From Lactobacillus crispatus (GTDB taxonomy: Bacteria > Bacillota > Bacilli > Lactobacillales > Lactobacillaceae), in NCBI RefSeq assembly GCF_018987235.1, contig NZ_CP072197.1, positions 1,364,001 to 1,428,000 of the forward strand: a stretch of DNA of 64,000 nt, in the 5' to 3' direction. The translations under genes and the position numbers were made by a program. Shown here one piece after another: positions 1 through 7,482 of the stretch. The notes beneath the pieces were generated by a model. That model did not search any database and was not told the DNA's origin. It saw nothing but the letters and a program-made list of their open reading frames with translations. The first letter of the stretch is position 1, and each line of letters opens with the position of its first letter.

Positions 1-114
1 GTACTTTAATCCGGCATCAAGAACAAAAATTTCATCATTAACTTGAACGGCAAACATATCTTTACCTTGTTCACGCACACCGCTCAAGATCATAATTTTG
101 ATTTGATCAGCCAT
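1..114 (-). CDS. rnjB: Ribonuclease J (J2-like), N-terminal part
   Basis: Only the first 38 codons are in the window and the gene runs off the left edge. The visible part has the RNase J opening: a beta strand, then QGKDMFAVQVNDEIFVLDAGLKY, which matches the first strands of the metallo-beta-lactamase fold (the family reads IGKNxYxxxxDxxIxxxDAG). The G-x-IGKN signature of J1 is changed to REQGKD here, so I prefer RNase J2, because a clear J1 lies at 11972. The start ATG has an AAAGGA Shine-Dalgarno. It lies just downstream of rpsO, as in other lactobacilli. J1 and J2 normally form one complex for 5'-3' exo- and endonucleolytic RNA turnover. The J2 assignment is inferred from 38 residues. Confidence 0.75.
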   Translation of the reverse strand, partial: MADQIKIMILSGVREQGKDMFAVQVNDEIFVLDAGLKY

Positions 115-220
115 TATATTTCCTTTTCTATCTAATTTTTAATTCTTATGGATCTATCGATCTCAACGTAAAAATAATCTGTTTCAATTTTAGCATAAAG
201 AATAAAATTATGACAGAGAC

Positions 221-247
221 AAAAAAAGCCAGCCTTTTCGGCTAGCT
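221..247 (-). terminator. Rho-independent terminator of rpsO
   Basis: On the minus strand an 8-bp stem (AGCTAGCC / GGCTGGCT, with one G-T pair) closes a GAAAA loop and is followed by seven T residues, 25 nt after the rpsO stop. Confidence 0.9.
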
Positions 248-271
248 TCATTATTCAATATTATGTAAAAA

Positions 272-541
272 TTAACGACGAAGACCTAACTTCTTGATCA
301 ATTCACGGTAACGGTTAATGTCGTTGTTTTCAAGGTAACGAAGCAAGTTACGACGGTGACCGATCTTCTTAAGCAAACCAACGTATGAGTGGTGGTCATG
401 CTTGTGACTCTTCATGTGATCAGTCAAGTTGTTGATATCAGCAGTCAAAAGAGCAACTTGAACTTCAACAGAACCAGTGTCACCTTCGTGAGTTGCGTAT
501 TCCTTCATAATCTTTTCTTTTTCAGTCTTTGAAATTGCCAT
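272..541 (-). CDS. rpsO: 30S ribosomal protein S15
   Basis: An 89-aa protein of the usual S15 length. It contains the family core HDTGS-type [10 protein letters not shown], the HKHDHHS segment and the terminal [14 protein letters not shown]15 binds the 16S rRNA central-domain three-way junction early in 30S assembly. I start at [10 protein letters not shown] (ATG at 541) because it has an AAAGGTG Shine-Dalgarno 8-9 nt upstream; the longer reading adds only MNLT, which lies in the ribosome-binding region. The gene is monocistronic, with its own promoter and terminator, and is divergent from rpsT. The ~87-nt leader may carry the S15 autoregulatory fold. Confidence 0.98.
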   Translation of the reverse strand: MAISKTEKEKIMKEYATHEGDTGSVEVQVALLTADINNLTDHMKSHKHDHHSYVGLLKKIGHRRNLLRYLENNDINRYRELIKKLGLRR

Positions 542-628
542 AGTTAAATTCACCTTTCATTAAATAATTGCCGTTAACAACGTTTATCGTCGGCGTGAAC
601 AAATAAACAGCGTTAGCGGTTCACAACA
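542..628 (-). promoter_or_regulatory. rpsO 5' leader, candidate S15 autoregulatory structure
   Basis: The leader is 87 nt from the predicted start site to the ATG. It can fold with GTGAAC pairing GTTCAC (plus-strand 592-597 and 617-622), and a second pairing of the CCGCTAACG segment with the CCGTTAACAACG region. Feedback by S15 on its own leader is established in several bacteria, with differing structures. Here only self-complementarity is seen and the fold was not computed. Confidence 0.4.
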
Positions 629-634
629 GTCTCA

Positions 635-663
635 ATCATACACATTATTTTTTAAAAAAGCAA
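635..663 (-). promoter_or_regulatory. rpsO sigma-A promoter
   Basis: Minus-strand TTGCTT and TATGAT are separated by exactly 17 nt, ending about 7 nt before the expected transcription start at ~628. It lies back to back with the rpsT promoter. Confidence 0.75.
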
Positions 664-675
664 GCGGAAATTATC

Positions 676-704
676 TTGCATCCGTGATATTTCTTAAGTA
701 TAAT
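676..704 (+). promoter_or_regulatory. rpsT sigma-A promoter
   Basis: TTGCAT and TATAAT are separated by 17 nt, and the likely transcription start is ~711, 32 nt before the rpsT ATG. The two ribosomal-protein promoters are divergent and their -35 boxes are 12 nt apart. Confidence 0.8.
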
Positions 705-742
705 GGATGAAGTAAATTTCTAAATCATTGGAGGTGAATTTC

Positions 743-1000
743 ATGCCACAAATCAAATCAGCTATCAAACGTGTTAAGACTCAAAACGCTACTAACGAAC
801 GCCGCGCTTCTGAATTAAGCAAGTTAAGAACTGCTATCAAGAAGTTTAAGAACGCTGTTGAAAGTGATAGTAAGGAAGACGTCTCCAAGTTGCATTTAGA
901 AGCTGAACGTGCTTTGGATAAGGCTGCTTCAAAAGGCTTAATCCACAAGAACAAGGCTGCTCGTGACAAGAGTCGTTTAAACAAGTTAGCAAACAAGTAA
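743..1000 (+). CDS. rpsT: 30S ribosomal protein S20
   Basis: An 85-aa, very lysine/arginine-rich protein with the S20 start [13 protein letters not shown] and the end [19 protein letters not shown]. This is the three-helix bundle that binds 16S rRNA at the 5' domain and helix 44. The ATG at 743 has a strong GGAGGTGA Shine-Dalgarno at 730-737; the longer reading from 728 would put that site inside the gene. It is a single-gene transcript with its own promoter and a bidirectional terminator. Confidence 0.98.
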   Translation: MPQIKSAIKRVKTQNATNERRASELSKLRTAIKKFKNAVESDSKEDVSKLHLEAERALDKAASKGLIHKNKAARDKSRLNKLANK

Positions 1001-1021
1001 ATCTTACTTATTACTAATAAT

Positions 1022-1055
1022 AAAAAGAGGAGATCTGCAGCGATCTCCTCTTTTT
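1022..1055. terminator. Bidirectional terminator between rpsT and holA
   Basis: A perfect 14-bp stem (AAAAAGAGGAGATC and its complement) closes a 6-nt loop and has A/T tracts on both sides, so it can end rpsT on plus and the comEA-comEC-holA operon on minus. Confidence 0.9.
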
Positions 1056-1063
1056 GTATACTC

Positions 1064-2050
1064 TTAGACATTTAAGATAAATAATTTCAAAAAATTATCT
1101 TCACGGTAAGTTCCATTTTTATATTTAAATTCTAAGTCGATTGCATCCCTTAATAAATTTTCTAGCTTTTCTATCTTCAACCGATTACGTAGGGCTAACT
1201 TAACCCTATAGGGATGAACGCCTAATTCTTTTACAATTTGTGGTTCGCTACGACCTCTTTGTGCTAAGATCTTAACGACCAAAATCAATTCTAATTGATT
1301 TTCAAAGACCGCTAATAATTGAATTGGATTAGTCCCTTCACGTAATTGATTATCTAAGCGCTCAACTGCTTCACGGTAATTCTTATCTAAAGCCGACTCC
1401 AAAATAGCGAAAATATTTTGTGCTAGGGACAAATCTACATTTTGCATTACTGATTTTTCAGTAATTTTGTTATCGGTAGCTACCATTTTTAGCTTTTGAT
1501 AATTGCTTAAAATAGTGTCAATTACCTGATCACTTCGCTCAATTAGCAGCTGTAAAGCTGACTGTGTGATTATATATCCCTCATCTTTGATCAAGGCTTT
1601 AGTCGTTGAAGCAACTTCATAGGGCCTAATTTGTGGCTCAACCACATTGAATTGCTTTAGAACAGTTTTAGTCAGTTTTTTACGCCTATCAATTTTTTCA
1701 TAAGAAGCAACAATTACTACTACATCTTCTAAATCAGCTAAGTTTTCAAAAATTTTTTGTAAGTCATCAATTTGTTTCTGTAATTTTTTAGATACCTTAG
1801 CTGTTAAAAAGAAAGGATTTTTGACTACAATAAATTTCTGTTCACTAAATAAACTGGATTCAGTTAAGCTCGCAATCAATTCATCTAAGCCATCGCTTTC
1901 GCAATCGACAGTCACGTGCTCCAAATCTTTAAAGCGATCTTCCTTGGCATATGATCTAACCAAGTAATCATTGAGAAAGTCATCTGCACCCCAAATTAAG
2001 GTATGTGGATTATTGTTATTTGTATTTTTAAACAAAGAAAGTAAGGTCAT
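1064..2050 (-). CDS. holA: DNA polymerase III delta subunit
   Basis: A 328-aa protein of the HolA/YqeN family, the clamp-loader subunit that opens the beta ring. The sequence shows the N-terminal pseudo-AAA domain (HTLIWGADDFLNDYLV, then the EQKFIVVKNPFF strand), the domain II helices and the C-terminal collar region near VVKILAQRGRSEPQIVKELGVHPYRVK. There is no Walker A motif, as expected for delta. The ATG overlaps the comEC stop by 4 nt, so it is translationally coupled. The order comEA-comEC-holA followed by rpsT is conserved in Bacilli. Function is assigned from family similarity. Confidence 0.93.
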   Translation of the reverse strand: MTLLSLFKNTNNNNPHTLIWGADDFLNDYLVRSYAKEDRFKDLEHVTVDCESDGLDELIASLTESSLFSEQKFIVVKNPFFLTAKVSKKLQKQIDDLQKIFENLADLEDVVVIVASYEKIDRRKKLTKTVLKQFNVVEPQIRPYEVASTTKALIKDEGYIITQSALQLLIERSDQVIDTILSNYQKLKMVATDNKITEKSVMQNVDLSLAQNIFAILESALDKNYREAVERLDNQLREGTNPIQLLAVFENQLELILVVKILAQRGRSEPQIVKELGVHPYRVKLALRNRLKIEKLENLLRDAIDLEFKYKNGTYREDNFLKLFILNV

Positions 2051-4335
2051 TTTTTATCCCGCTTTAAAAAGTAACTAAATCTAGGACTTTGCAGTCCGCC
2101 ATAATACCAGCTAATCATACCACAGTCTTGCGTTGAAACCCATGGTATTTGTTGTTGAGTTAGTGTCGTTAGCGTCTCTTGATGGGGGTGCCCGAACCTA
2201 TTTTTTCGACCAGCAGAAATAAAAACTTGCTTAGGATGGATTGCACGTAAAAAGTCTGGATTGGATGATGTTTTACTGCCATGATGACCCAATTTAAAAT
2301 AATCTACCTGAAGTTTCATCCTCTGCATAATTTCCTTTTCACCATCTTGACCTAAATCTCCTGTAAACAACCAATTCTTATTCGCTACTCTAAAAAGCAA
2401 ACTCAGGGAATCTTCATTCTTTCCTTCTCCTGCTTGATATGGATAAACCACATTAAATGTAATCTGCGGTTCTTTCACCCGCATTCCTGCAAGTAACTCC
2501 ACTAATTTGGTATCTTTTACACGACCATCTAATCTCTTTTGAAAAGATGGATTCTTAATTAGTCCTTCGGCCATAAATAATTTCTTAACATTAACCTGCT
2601 CTAGTAATGGTCCTAAATCACCAACGTGATCGGCATCTTGATGCGAAACAAAGACTCCGTCAATCGTATTAATTCCCTGACTTTTCAAAAATGGAATAGT
2701 AATTCGATCAATCTGAGGTGTCTGCTTTTTGCCACTAAAGTTTAGTTTCCCACCAGTATCAATTAAATATACCTTGCGAGGAAATGGCGTAGTCACTAGA
2801 ATACTATCTCCTTGGCCCACATCAATGAAGGTTACTTGCCCTCGCAAAGGAAAATGAATCATGCTGAAGAAAATTACATACAAGCTCAACAAGCCCACCA
2901 TAATTTTCTTACTATTAAAGCGCCAGTTAACTTTTTCTCTTAAAGAAACAATTAAAATAATCGTTACTATTAATAGCAACAGACACTGCCACCAATTAAT
3001 TTGCCCAAAAGTTAGTAGTCCCAACTTAGTAGCAGATAATTGACCAATGATTTTCTCACCTAATTCAAGCACTTTTTCTAATACCGGAGCAAAATCTTTA
3101 GTCAGACCAAACGTCACAATATTGAAAAAAGCAATTGGTAAAACTATCCAATTGAAATATGGCACTACTAACATATTAAAAATTACAGTTAAAAAATTGA
3201 CCTGATAAAAGAAAAGCAATAGTAATGGCGTTAATAAAATATTTAACAAAATTGCTTGTTTAAAACTGCCAAACTTATCAGTTAACTGTAAACCCAATGC
3301 CAAAATATAGCTCAATAAGGCTCCAGTTGCCAGAAATAAACGCGGTACTACTAAAAGATGTAAAATGCAGGTCAATCCCAGCAGATCTATCGACGCAACA
3401 TGATATTTCTTAAACTTACAAATTTTGCCTAAAAAGTAGGTTAAACTCGCTCTTACAAAGCCGGCTTGACCATTGCTTAGAAAAATACCTAGCAATAAAA
3501 CCAATGTACAGCAGACAAAAGTTTCTTCATCCGTCAGTTTCAAGTTAAAACAAAATACGCTAATTAATAAGACATAGATTCCAACATGTAAGCCTGAAAT
3601 GCTTAACAAGTGAATAACACCCAAATCTCGATAATTATTTAGTATTTCTTGATTTTCTTGAGCATTATTTTCACCCAAGATTAATTCACTAGCGAAAAAG
3701 CCTAACAACTGTGGCATCTTGGCAAAATAGTTCTGCAATTCAAAACGTAATTGATGCAATTGATCCCCAAAATCAGTAATCGGTAATAGCTTCATTTGAC
3801 AACTACTGTATTTCAATTTTTGGTAAATCTGTTTTGCCTGATAATAATTCTGAAAATTAAACTCACCAATATTAGTTGCTGGCTCAATTGAATTGCATTC
3901 CCCATTAATTTCTGTCACTAAAATAGGGTTCCCATGCTTAAGCAGTTCTTTTTGAGCATCTGTTACCTTGCCACTAATTAAAATTTTACCTTGAGCAAAA
4001 TTACCCACACCTGTTAAGTAGTCGTCTTTAATTCTTACCTGATCAGGGTAAATTCTTAATTGGCTCTGCTGGGTTAAAACAAAATTGGTTTTTGATTTAC
4101 TTAAAAAAATTAGTAATAGAAATGCCCCAACTATTAGACTAACTATTTTTAAACTAACTCGATATTTTTGTACCAACAGTAGCAAAAAGTAACCCAGAAA
4201 AAATAAAGCTACTATTTTTTGCACCATTGTTGTACAAGAAAAAGCCAAAAAAGAGATTGTAATTAGCAACAAAGCGGTTATTAAGTAAAAGCCAACTTCA
4301 TTTTTAAACAGCCAATTGATCTTTAAGGCTCGCAA
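2047..4335 (-). CDS. comEC: Competence DNA-uptake channel ComEC/Rec2
   Basis: A 762-aa membrane protein that moves one strand of transforming DNA across the cytoplasmic membrane. Residues 15-90 form N-terminal membrane segments and an OB-like soluble part follows. The Competence domain begins near 215 with the SGLHVG signature at 247-252 and many membrane helices to ~520. A C-terminal metallo-beta-lactamase domain has HQDADHVGD (565-573), TGDLG (658-662) and GHHGSKTSS (683-691), so the possible nuclease site looks intact. Start is TTG with AGGAG upstream; the 32-nt overlap with comEA indicates one operon. No frameshift is seen, unlike the decayed comEC of some domesticated lactobacilli. Confidence 0.95.
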   Translation of the reverse strand: MRALKINWLFKNEVGFYLITALLLITISFLAFSCTTMVQKIVALFFLGYFLLLLVQKYRVSLKIVSLIVGAFLLLIFLSKSKTNFVLTQQSQLRIYPDQVRIKDDYLTGVGNFAQGKILISGKVTDAQKELLKHGNPILVTEINGECNSIEPATNIGEFNFQNYYQAKQIYQKLKYSSCQMKLLPITDFGDQLHQLRFELQNYFAKMPQLLGFFASELILGENNAQENQEILNNYRDLGVIHLLSISGLHVGIYVLLISVFCFNLKLTDEETFVCCTLVLLLGIFLSNGQAGFVRASLTYFLGKICKFKKYHVASIDLLGLTCILHLLVVPRLFLATGALLSYILALGLQLTDKFGSFKQAILLNILLTPLLLLFFYQVNFLTVIFNMLVVPYFNWIVLPIAFFNIVTFGLTKDFAPVLEKVLELGEKIIGQLSATKLGLLTFGQINWWQCLLLLIVTIILIVSLREKVNWRFNSKKIMVGLLSLYVIFFSMIHFPLRGQVTFIDVGQGDSILVTTPFPRKVYLIDTGGKLNFSGKKQTPQIDRITIPFLKSQGINTIDGVFVSHQDADHVGDLGPLLEQVNVKKLFMAEGLIKNPSFQKRLDGRVKDTKLVELLAGMRVKEPQITFNVVYPYQAGEGKNEDSLSLLFRVANKNWLFTGDLGQDGEKEIMQRMKLQVDYFKLGHHGSKTSSNPDFLRAIHPKQVFISAGRKNRFGHPHQETLTTLTQQQIPWVSTQDCGMISWYYGGLQSPRFSYFLKRDKK

Positions 4336-4993
4336 AAGTCTTTTCTCCTATTCCCGATACCTGCATTAAATCTTCTATCTTTTTAAAAGAACCATTTTGT
4401 TCACGATAAGCAATAATCTGTTCTGCCTTTTTTTGACCAATTCCAGTTAACTTTTGTAGTTCCGTTACATTAGCAGTATTTAAGTTGATCTTAGTGCCAT
4501 CCCCTTGATTACTTGGGCTACTGCTACTAGTACTCCCATTATTTTGACTATTATCAGCTGATCCTGCAGTTGCCACATTTTCAACCTTTTCACCCTTGTA
4601 AGGAATATGAATTTTATCTTGATCCTTAAGCAAAGTAGCGCGGTTAATAGCTTTTAATTGTGCTCTAGCAGTAGTACCTCCAGCCGCCTCAATTAACTCC
4701 TGCAGACGAGCACCATTTTTCAATGTATATACTCCCTGATGCTTCACCGCACCGGAAATATCACAAGTTACAGTCTTAGAAACGGTTGTTGAACTACTGC
4801 TAGTCACTGCATTAGTATTAGTGGTTGCACCTGAACTACTAATGCTAGACTGCATAACTTGATCCTGCACTGCAGCAGCATTTTCTTGATGATCCCCTTT
4901 CTTTAATCCATAAAATCCAACTACAAGAATTATTGCACCAATGAGATATACTTTTTTCTCAAGCACAAATTCTTTTATTTTTCCAAAATTCAT
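4304..4993 (-). CDS. comEA: Competence DNA receptor ComEA
   Basis: A 229-aa membrane-anchored receptor for double-stranded DNA. One membrane segment (about 14-30) is followed by a Ser/Thr/Asn-rich linker, an SLBB domain (about 72-135), another Ser-rich linker and a C-terminal pair of helix-hairpin-helix motifs (168-229, with KLTGIGQKKAEQI and QVSGIGEKTFASL). I start at MNFGKIKEF (ATG 4993) because AGAGGTGA lies 7 nt upstream; the GTG at 5002 lies inside that site. It is the first gene of comEA-comEC-holA and is preceded by a Com-box-like element only 18 nt before the ATG. Intact by all visible criteria. Confidence 0.95.
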   Translation of the reverse strand: MNFGKIKEFVLEKKVYLIGAIILVVGFYGLKKGDHQENAAAVQDQVMQSSISSSGATTNTNAVTSSSSTTVSKTVTCDISGAVKHQGVYTLKNGARLQELIEAAGGTTARAQLKAINRATLLKDQDKIHIPYKGEKVENVATAGSADNSQNNGSTSSSSPSNQGDGTKINLNTANVTELQKLTGIGQKKAEQIIAYREQNGSFKKIEDLMQVSGIGEKTFASLKDQLAV

Positions 4994-5011
4994 AAAAATC
5001 ACCTCTACTAT

Positions 5012-5027
5012 TTATTACGCAAAAAAA
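5012..5027 (-). promoter_or_regulatory. Com-box-like competence promoter of comEA
   Basis: The minus strand reads T7 GCGTAATAA, then TAGTAGAGGTGA and the comEA ATG. Three more near-identical copies occur in the window (45052, 50674, 60316). The T-tract followed by a CG-containing -10-like box resembles the streptococcal/lactococcal ComX (cin) box in layout but not in exact sequence. Identification as a ComX-type promoter is inferred from its place before comEA and radC. Confidence 0.75.
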
Positions 5028-5047
5028 GCCCAGAATTTTTTCTGGAC
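5021..5047 (-). terminator. Terminator after sepM, sharing its T-tract with the Com-box
   Basis: The minus-strand stem GTCCAGAA/TTCTGGGC with a 4-nt loop is followed by T7. The same T7 forms the upstream part of the Com-box, so read-through from sepM into comEA should be low and basal comEA expression depends on the box. Confidence 0.75.
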
Positions 5048-5068
5048 TTCAAATTTTTTTGAATTTTT

Positions 5069-6112
5069 TTAGTAGTGTGTCTTTAGATAGTTTAATGCAT
5101 CATCAAAAGTGCTCACAGGGACAATTTTCATTTTGGTGTGAATTTTCTTTGCGGTTCTCTTAGCAACTGCATAATTAGTTTCACTTTTCTTCACACTGGT
5201 TGAATCAGTCGGCGCAAAGAAGACCTCTGCACCTTCTCTGCTAGCAGCTACCACTTTTTTATCAACGCCACCAATGATTCCTACTTTTCCAGTAGGTGAA
5301 ATCGTACCTGTTCCCGCAATCTTATGTCCCTTACTTAAGTTCTGCTTGGTAAAGACCTCATAGCTTTCAAGTGTGAACATCAATCCGGCTGAGGGGCCAC
5401 CGATTTTGCCAGCATTAATTTTTAACTTAGGCTTAGTTTTCACAACTACATGCTCAACTAATTGAATTCCAATTCCTGGCTTATTAGTACCCTTTACCTT
5501 AACAATTTTGCCAGTAAAGTGTTTCTCTTGCTTACCACGCAAAACTGAGATTGTTACTCGTGCACCAATTTTTTGTTTACGCAAATAATTCATCATCTCT
5601 TCAGTTGACCTGAAACGATGCCCGTTTGCGCCTAAAACGGTATCACCAATTTGGAGCTTATTTTTAAAACTAGAATTTTTCTGGACTTCCATTACATAAA
5701 CGCCTAGATATTTTAAGCTATGCTGTTTACCTGCTTTTTTAGCTGCATAATAAATTGCATTCTGCTGACTTGTTTCCATATACCAGTTTTGCAACTCATT
5801 ATATTGAGCACTAGTTTGACCTCCTAGCAGCTCCTTGCTTGATACACGCTCATCATAGGGACGAGTAAAACTCCATAGATATTGCAAAAACGGAGACGGC
5901 CGACTAGTTACGCTAACTGTCACCAAATAAAAATTATTCGGACGTTTATTTGATGACTTAATAAACTGGCCCACGGGCATTGCCTCACCAGGATATTCAA
6001 TATAATAATCAGTCGGCCAAACAGCAAGTACCACTAATAAAACAAGCGCAATTAGTGCCAAGAGCCAATTACGCAAGTGCTTTTTCGATTGATTGTTTTT
6101 CTTATTATTCAT
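5069..6112 (-). CDS. sepM: SepM/YlbL-type membrane-anchored PDZ-Lon serine protease
   Basis: A 347-aa protein with one N-terminal membrane segment (about 13-33), a PDZ domain (about 133-205) and a C-terminal S16 Lon-type protease domain. The catalytic pair is visible: Ser241 in GGPSAGL and Lys286 in GGVDKKVVAAS. It has no ATPase domain, so it acts outside the membrane on small substrates. In Streptococcus mutans the homologue SepM trims the competence-stimulating peptide, so its place directly before comEA may be meaningful, although the pair is widely conserved. It overlaps coaD by 8 nt and ends the ftsW-ylbG-rsmD-coaD-sepM operon. Confidence 0.9.
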   Translation of the reverse strand: MNNKKNNQSKKHLRNWLLALIALVLLVVLAVWPTDYYIEYPGEAMPVGQFIKSSNKRPNNFYLVTVSVTSRPSPFLQYLWSFTRPYDERVSSKELLGGQTSAQYNELQNWYMETSQQNAIYYAAKKAGKQHSLKYLGVYVMEVQKNSSFKNKLQIGDTVLGANGHRFRSTEEMMNYLRKQKIGARVTISVLRGKQEKHFTGKIVKVKGTNKPGIGIQLVEHVVVKTKPKLKINAGKIGGPSAGLMFTLESYEVFTKQNLSKGHKIAGTGTISPTGKVGIIGGVDKKVVAASREGAEVFFAPTDSTSVKKSETNYAVAKRTAKKIHTKMKIVPVSTFDDALNYLKTHY

Positions 6113-6590
6113 GTTTTAGCTTCTCTCTCAATGCAATCGCTGCTTTTTTAGGTAAAAACAGACTAACATCTTCATCAAAACGAGCTAATTCCTTAATCAT
6201 GCTTGAAGCTACAAAAGAATTTTCTGGACTCGCAAAAAGCAAAACTGTATTCACATCTGGAGCCAATTTTTTATTAATCCCAGCAATCTCCTGTTCATAG
6301 CGGAAATCAGCACTGTTGCGTACACCGCGCACCATAACTTTAGCATGCAATTCATGTGCTAAATTTACGGTTACTTCTTCCGGTCTTTCTAGCACTTCAA
6401 TATTAGGTATTTCCCTTAGTGCATCCCTGATTAGATCAGCACGTTCTTCAGGCGTAAACAAGTATTTCTTAGCTGTATTGGTCATCGCAACTACATATAC
6501 TTTATCAAAAATTTCAGCAGCCTTTTTAGCGGTCTCCACATGCCCATTAGTAATCGGATCAAAACTCCCTGGAAATAAAGCGATTGTCAT
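6105..6590 (-). CDS. coaD: Phosphopantetheine adenylyltransferase
   Basis: A 161-aa enzyme for the penultimate step of coenzyme A synthesis (4'-phosphopantetheine + ATP to dephospho-CoA). It shows the nucleotidyltransferase signature GSFDPITNGH at residues 8-17, the FTPEERADLI segment and the C-terminal SFVASSMIKELA. Length is typical (about 160 aa). The ATG at 6590 has AAAGGA upstream and lies 2 nt after the rsmD stop. It is normally linked to rsmD in Firmicutes. Confidence 0.97.
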   Translation of the reverse strand: MTIALFPGSFDPITNGHVETAKKAAEIFDKVYVVAMTNTAKKYLFTPEERADLIRDALREIPNIEVLERPEEVTVNLAHELHAKVMVRGVRNSADFRYEQEIAGINKKLAPDVNTVLLFASPENSFVASSMIKELARFDEDVSLFLPKKAAIALREKLKHE

Positions 6591-6592
6591 TA

Positions 6593-7141
6593 TTAGTCCT
6601 TTCGATAAATCCTCACAATTGTTTTTCCTAAATGGTGTTCTTTGATCAATGAAAAACCAGTAATTTCACCCAGTTCTGTATGATCATCAGTTTCTGCTAC
6701 CACAATTGCATGATCATTAAGTAGGTTCGACTTTACCATCTGCAACATGTCCTTAGCGATTTTTTCTTTGGCATAGGGCGGATCAAGAAAAACTAGATCA
6801 AACTTTTCATCATTCTCAGAAAATAATTTTAATGCTGCAGAGCTGCGCATATTATAAACATTAAAACGCTGCTCTTCCTTAGTTAAAGCAACATTTTTCT
6901 TAATAATTGTACAAGCAGCATGATTAATATCAACCAGACTCGCATGGTCACAGCCCCTTGAAACAGCTTCAATTCCTAAGGCACCACTACCAGCATATAA
7001 GTCTAAAACATTACCACCCTGAAAAAATTGTCCCAATGAATTAAAAAGGGATTCTTTCACCTTATCACTGGTTGGTCTTGTCCGATTACTTTTCAAAGTA
7101 AATAAATTTCTTTTAGCATATTTCCCTGAAATAATTCTCAT
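6593..7141 (-). CDS. rsmD: 16S rRNA (guanine966-N2)-methyltransferase
   Basis: A 182-aa Rossmann-fold methyltransferase. The SAM site is VLDLYAGSGALGIEAVSRG (about 45-63) and the catalytic NPPY-type motif reads DPPY (about 119-122). The N-terminal RIISGKYAKRNL and the TRPTSDKVKESLFN segment are RsmD hallmarks. It methylates G966 in helix 31 of the 30S subunit. The start overlaps the ylbG stop by 4 nt (ATGA). Confidence 0.96.
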   Translation of the reverse strand: MRIISGKYAKRNLFTLKSNRTRPTSDKVKESLFNSLGQFFQGGNVLDLYAGSGALGIEAVSRGCDHASLVDINHAACTIIKKNVALTKEEQRFNVYNMRSSAALKLFSENDEKFDLVFLDPPYAKEKIAKDMLQMVKSNLLNDHAIVVAETDDHTELGEITGFSLIKEHHLGKTIVRIYRKD

Positions 7142-7482
7142 TTTAGTTGATTCTCACTTTTTTCTTGTTCAAGTTGCAATTTCTTTTCTGCTTTTTGGGC
7201 CATCTCAGCTAATTGATTTTCAATATGTTGGCTATCCAAATTTACTTCTTCTTCAGCTGAAATTTCGACATGATTAACAAAATCCAAATGAGCAATTTGT
7301 CCTTTGATTTCATTGCATTCGTTGCGATTAACATAAAGAACACAATATTTCATTTTTTTAGAAAAATAAACAATGTCACCAAAATGGCGCAACTTATATT
7401 GATCACTAACTGATTTTAAATAAATAATCAATGCTACCCTTTTAATTAAGTGGGTACTTTCAATTTCTTTATTGATACTCAT
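7138..7482 (-). CDS. ylbG: YlbG family protein (DUF2129)
   Basis: A 114-aa small protein of unknown biochemical role that lies beside rsmD and coaD throughout Bacilli. The conserved part (residues 13-90) contains LIIYLKSVSDQYKLRHFGDIVYFSKKMKY, split by the predicted strand CVLYVNRNE. A charged Gln/Glu/Lys tail (about 92-114) is probably helical. It overlaps ftsW upstream and rsmD downstream by 4 nt each, so it is co-translated. No catalytic residues can be named. Confidence 0.88.
   Translation of the reverse strand: MSINKEIESTHLIKRVALIIYLKSVSDQYKLRHFGDIVYFSKKMKYCVLYVNRNECNEIKGQIAHLDFVNHVEISAEEEVNLDSQHIENQLAEMAQKAEKKLQLEQEKSENQLK

Noticed and set aside
781..1071. 96-aa minus-strand frame opposite rpsT
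   Set aside because: It is antisense to a certain ribosomal protein gene, has no ribosome site and a composition typical of a shadow frame.
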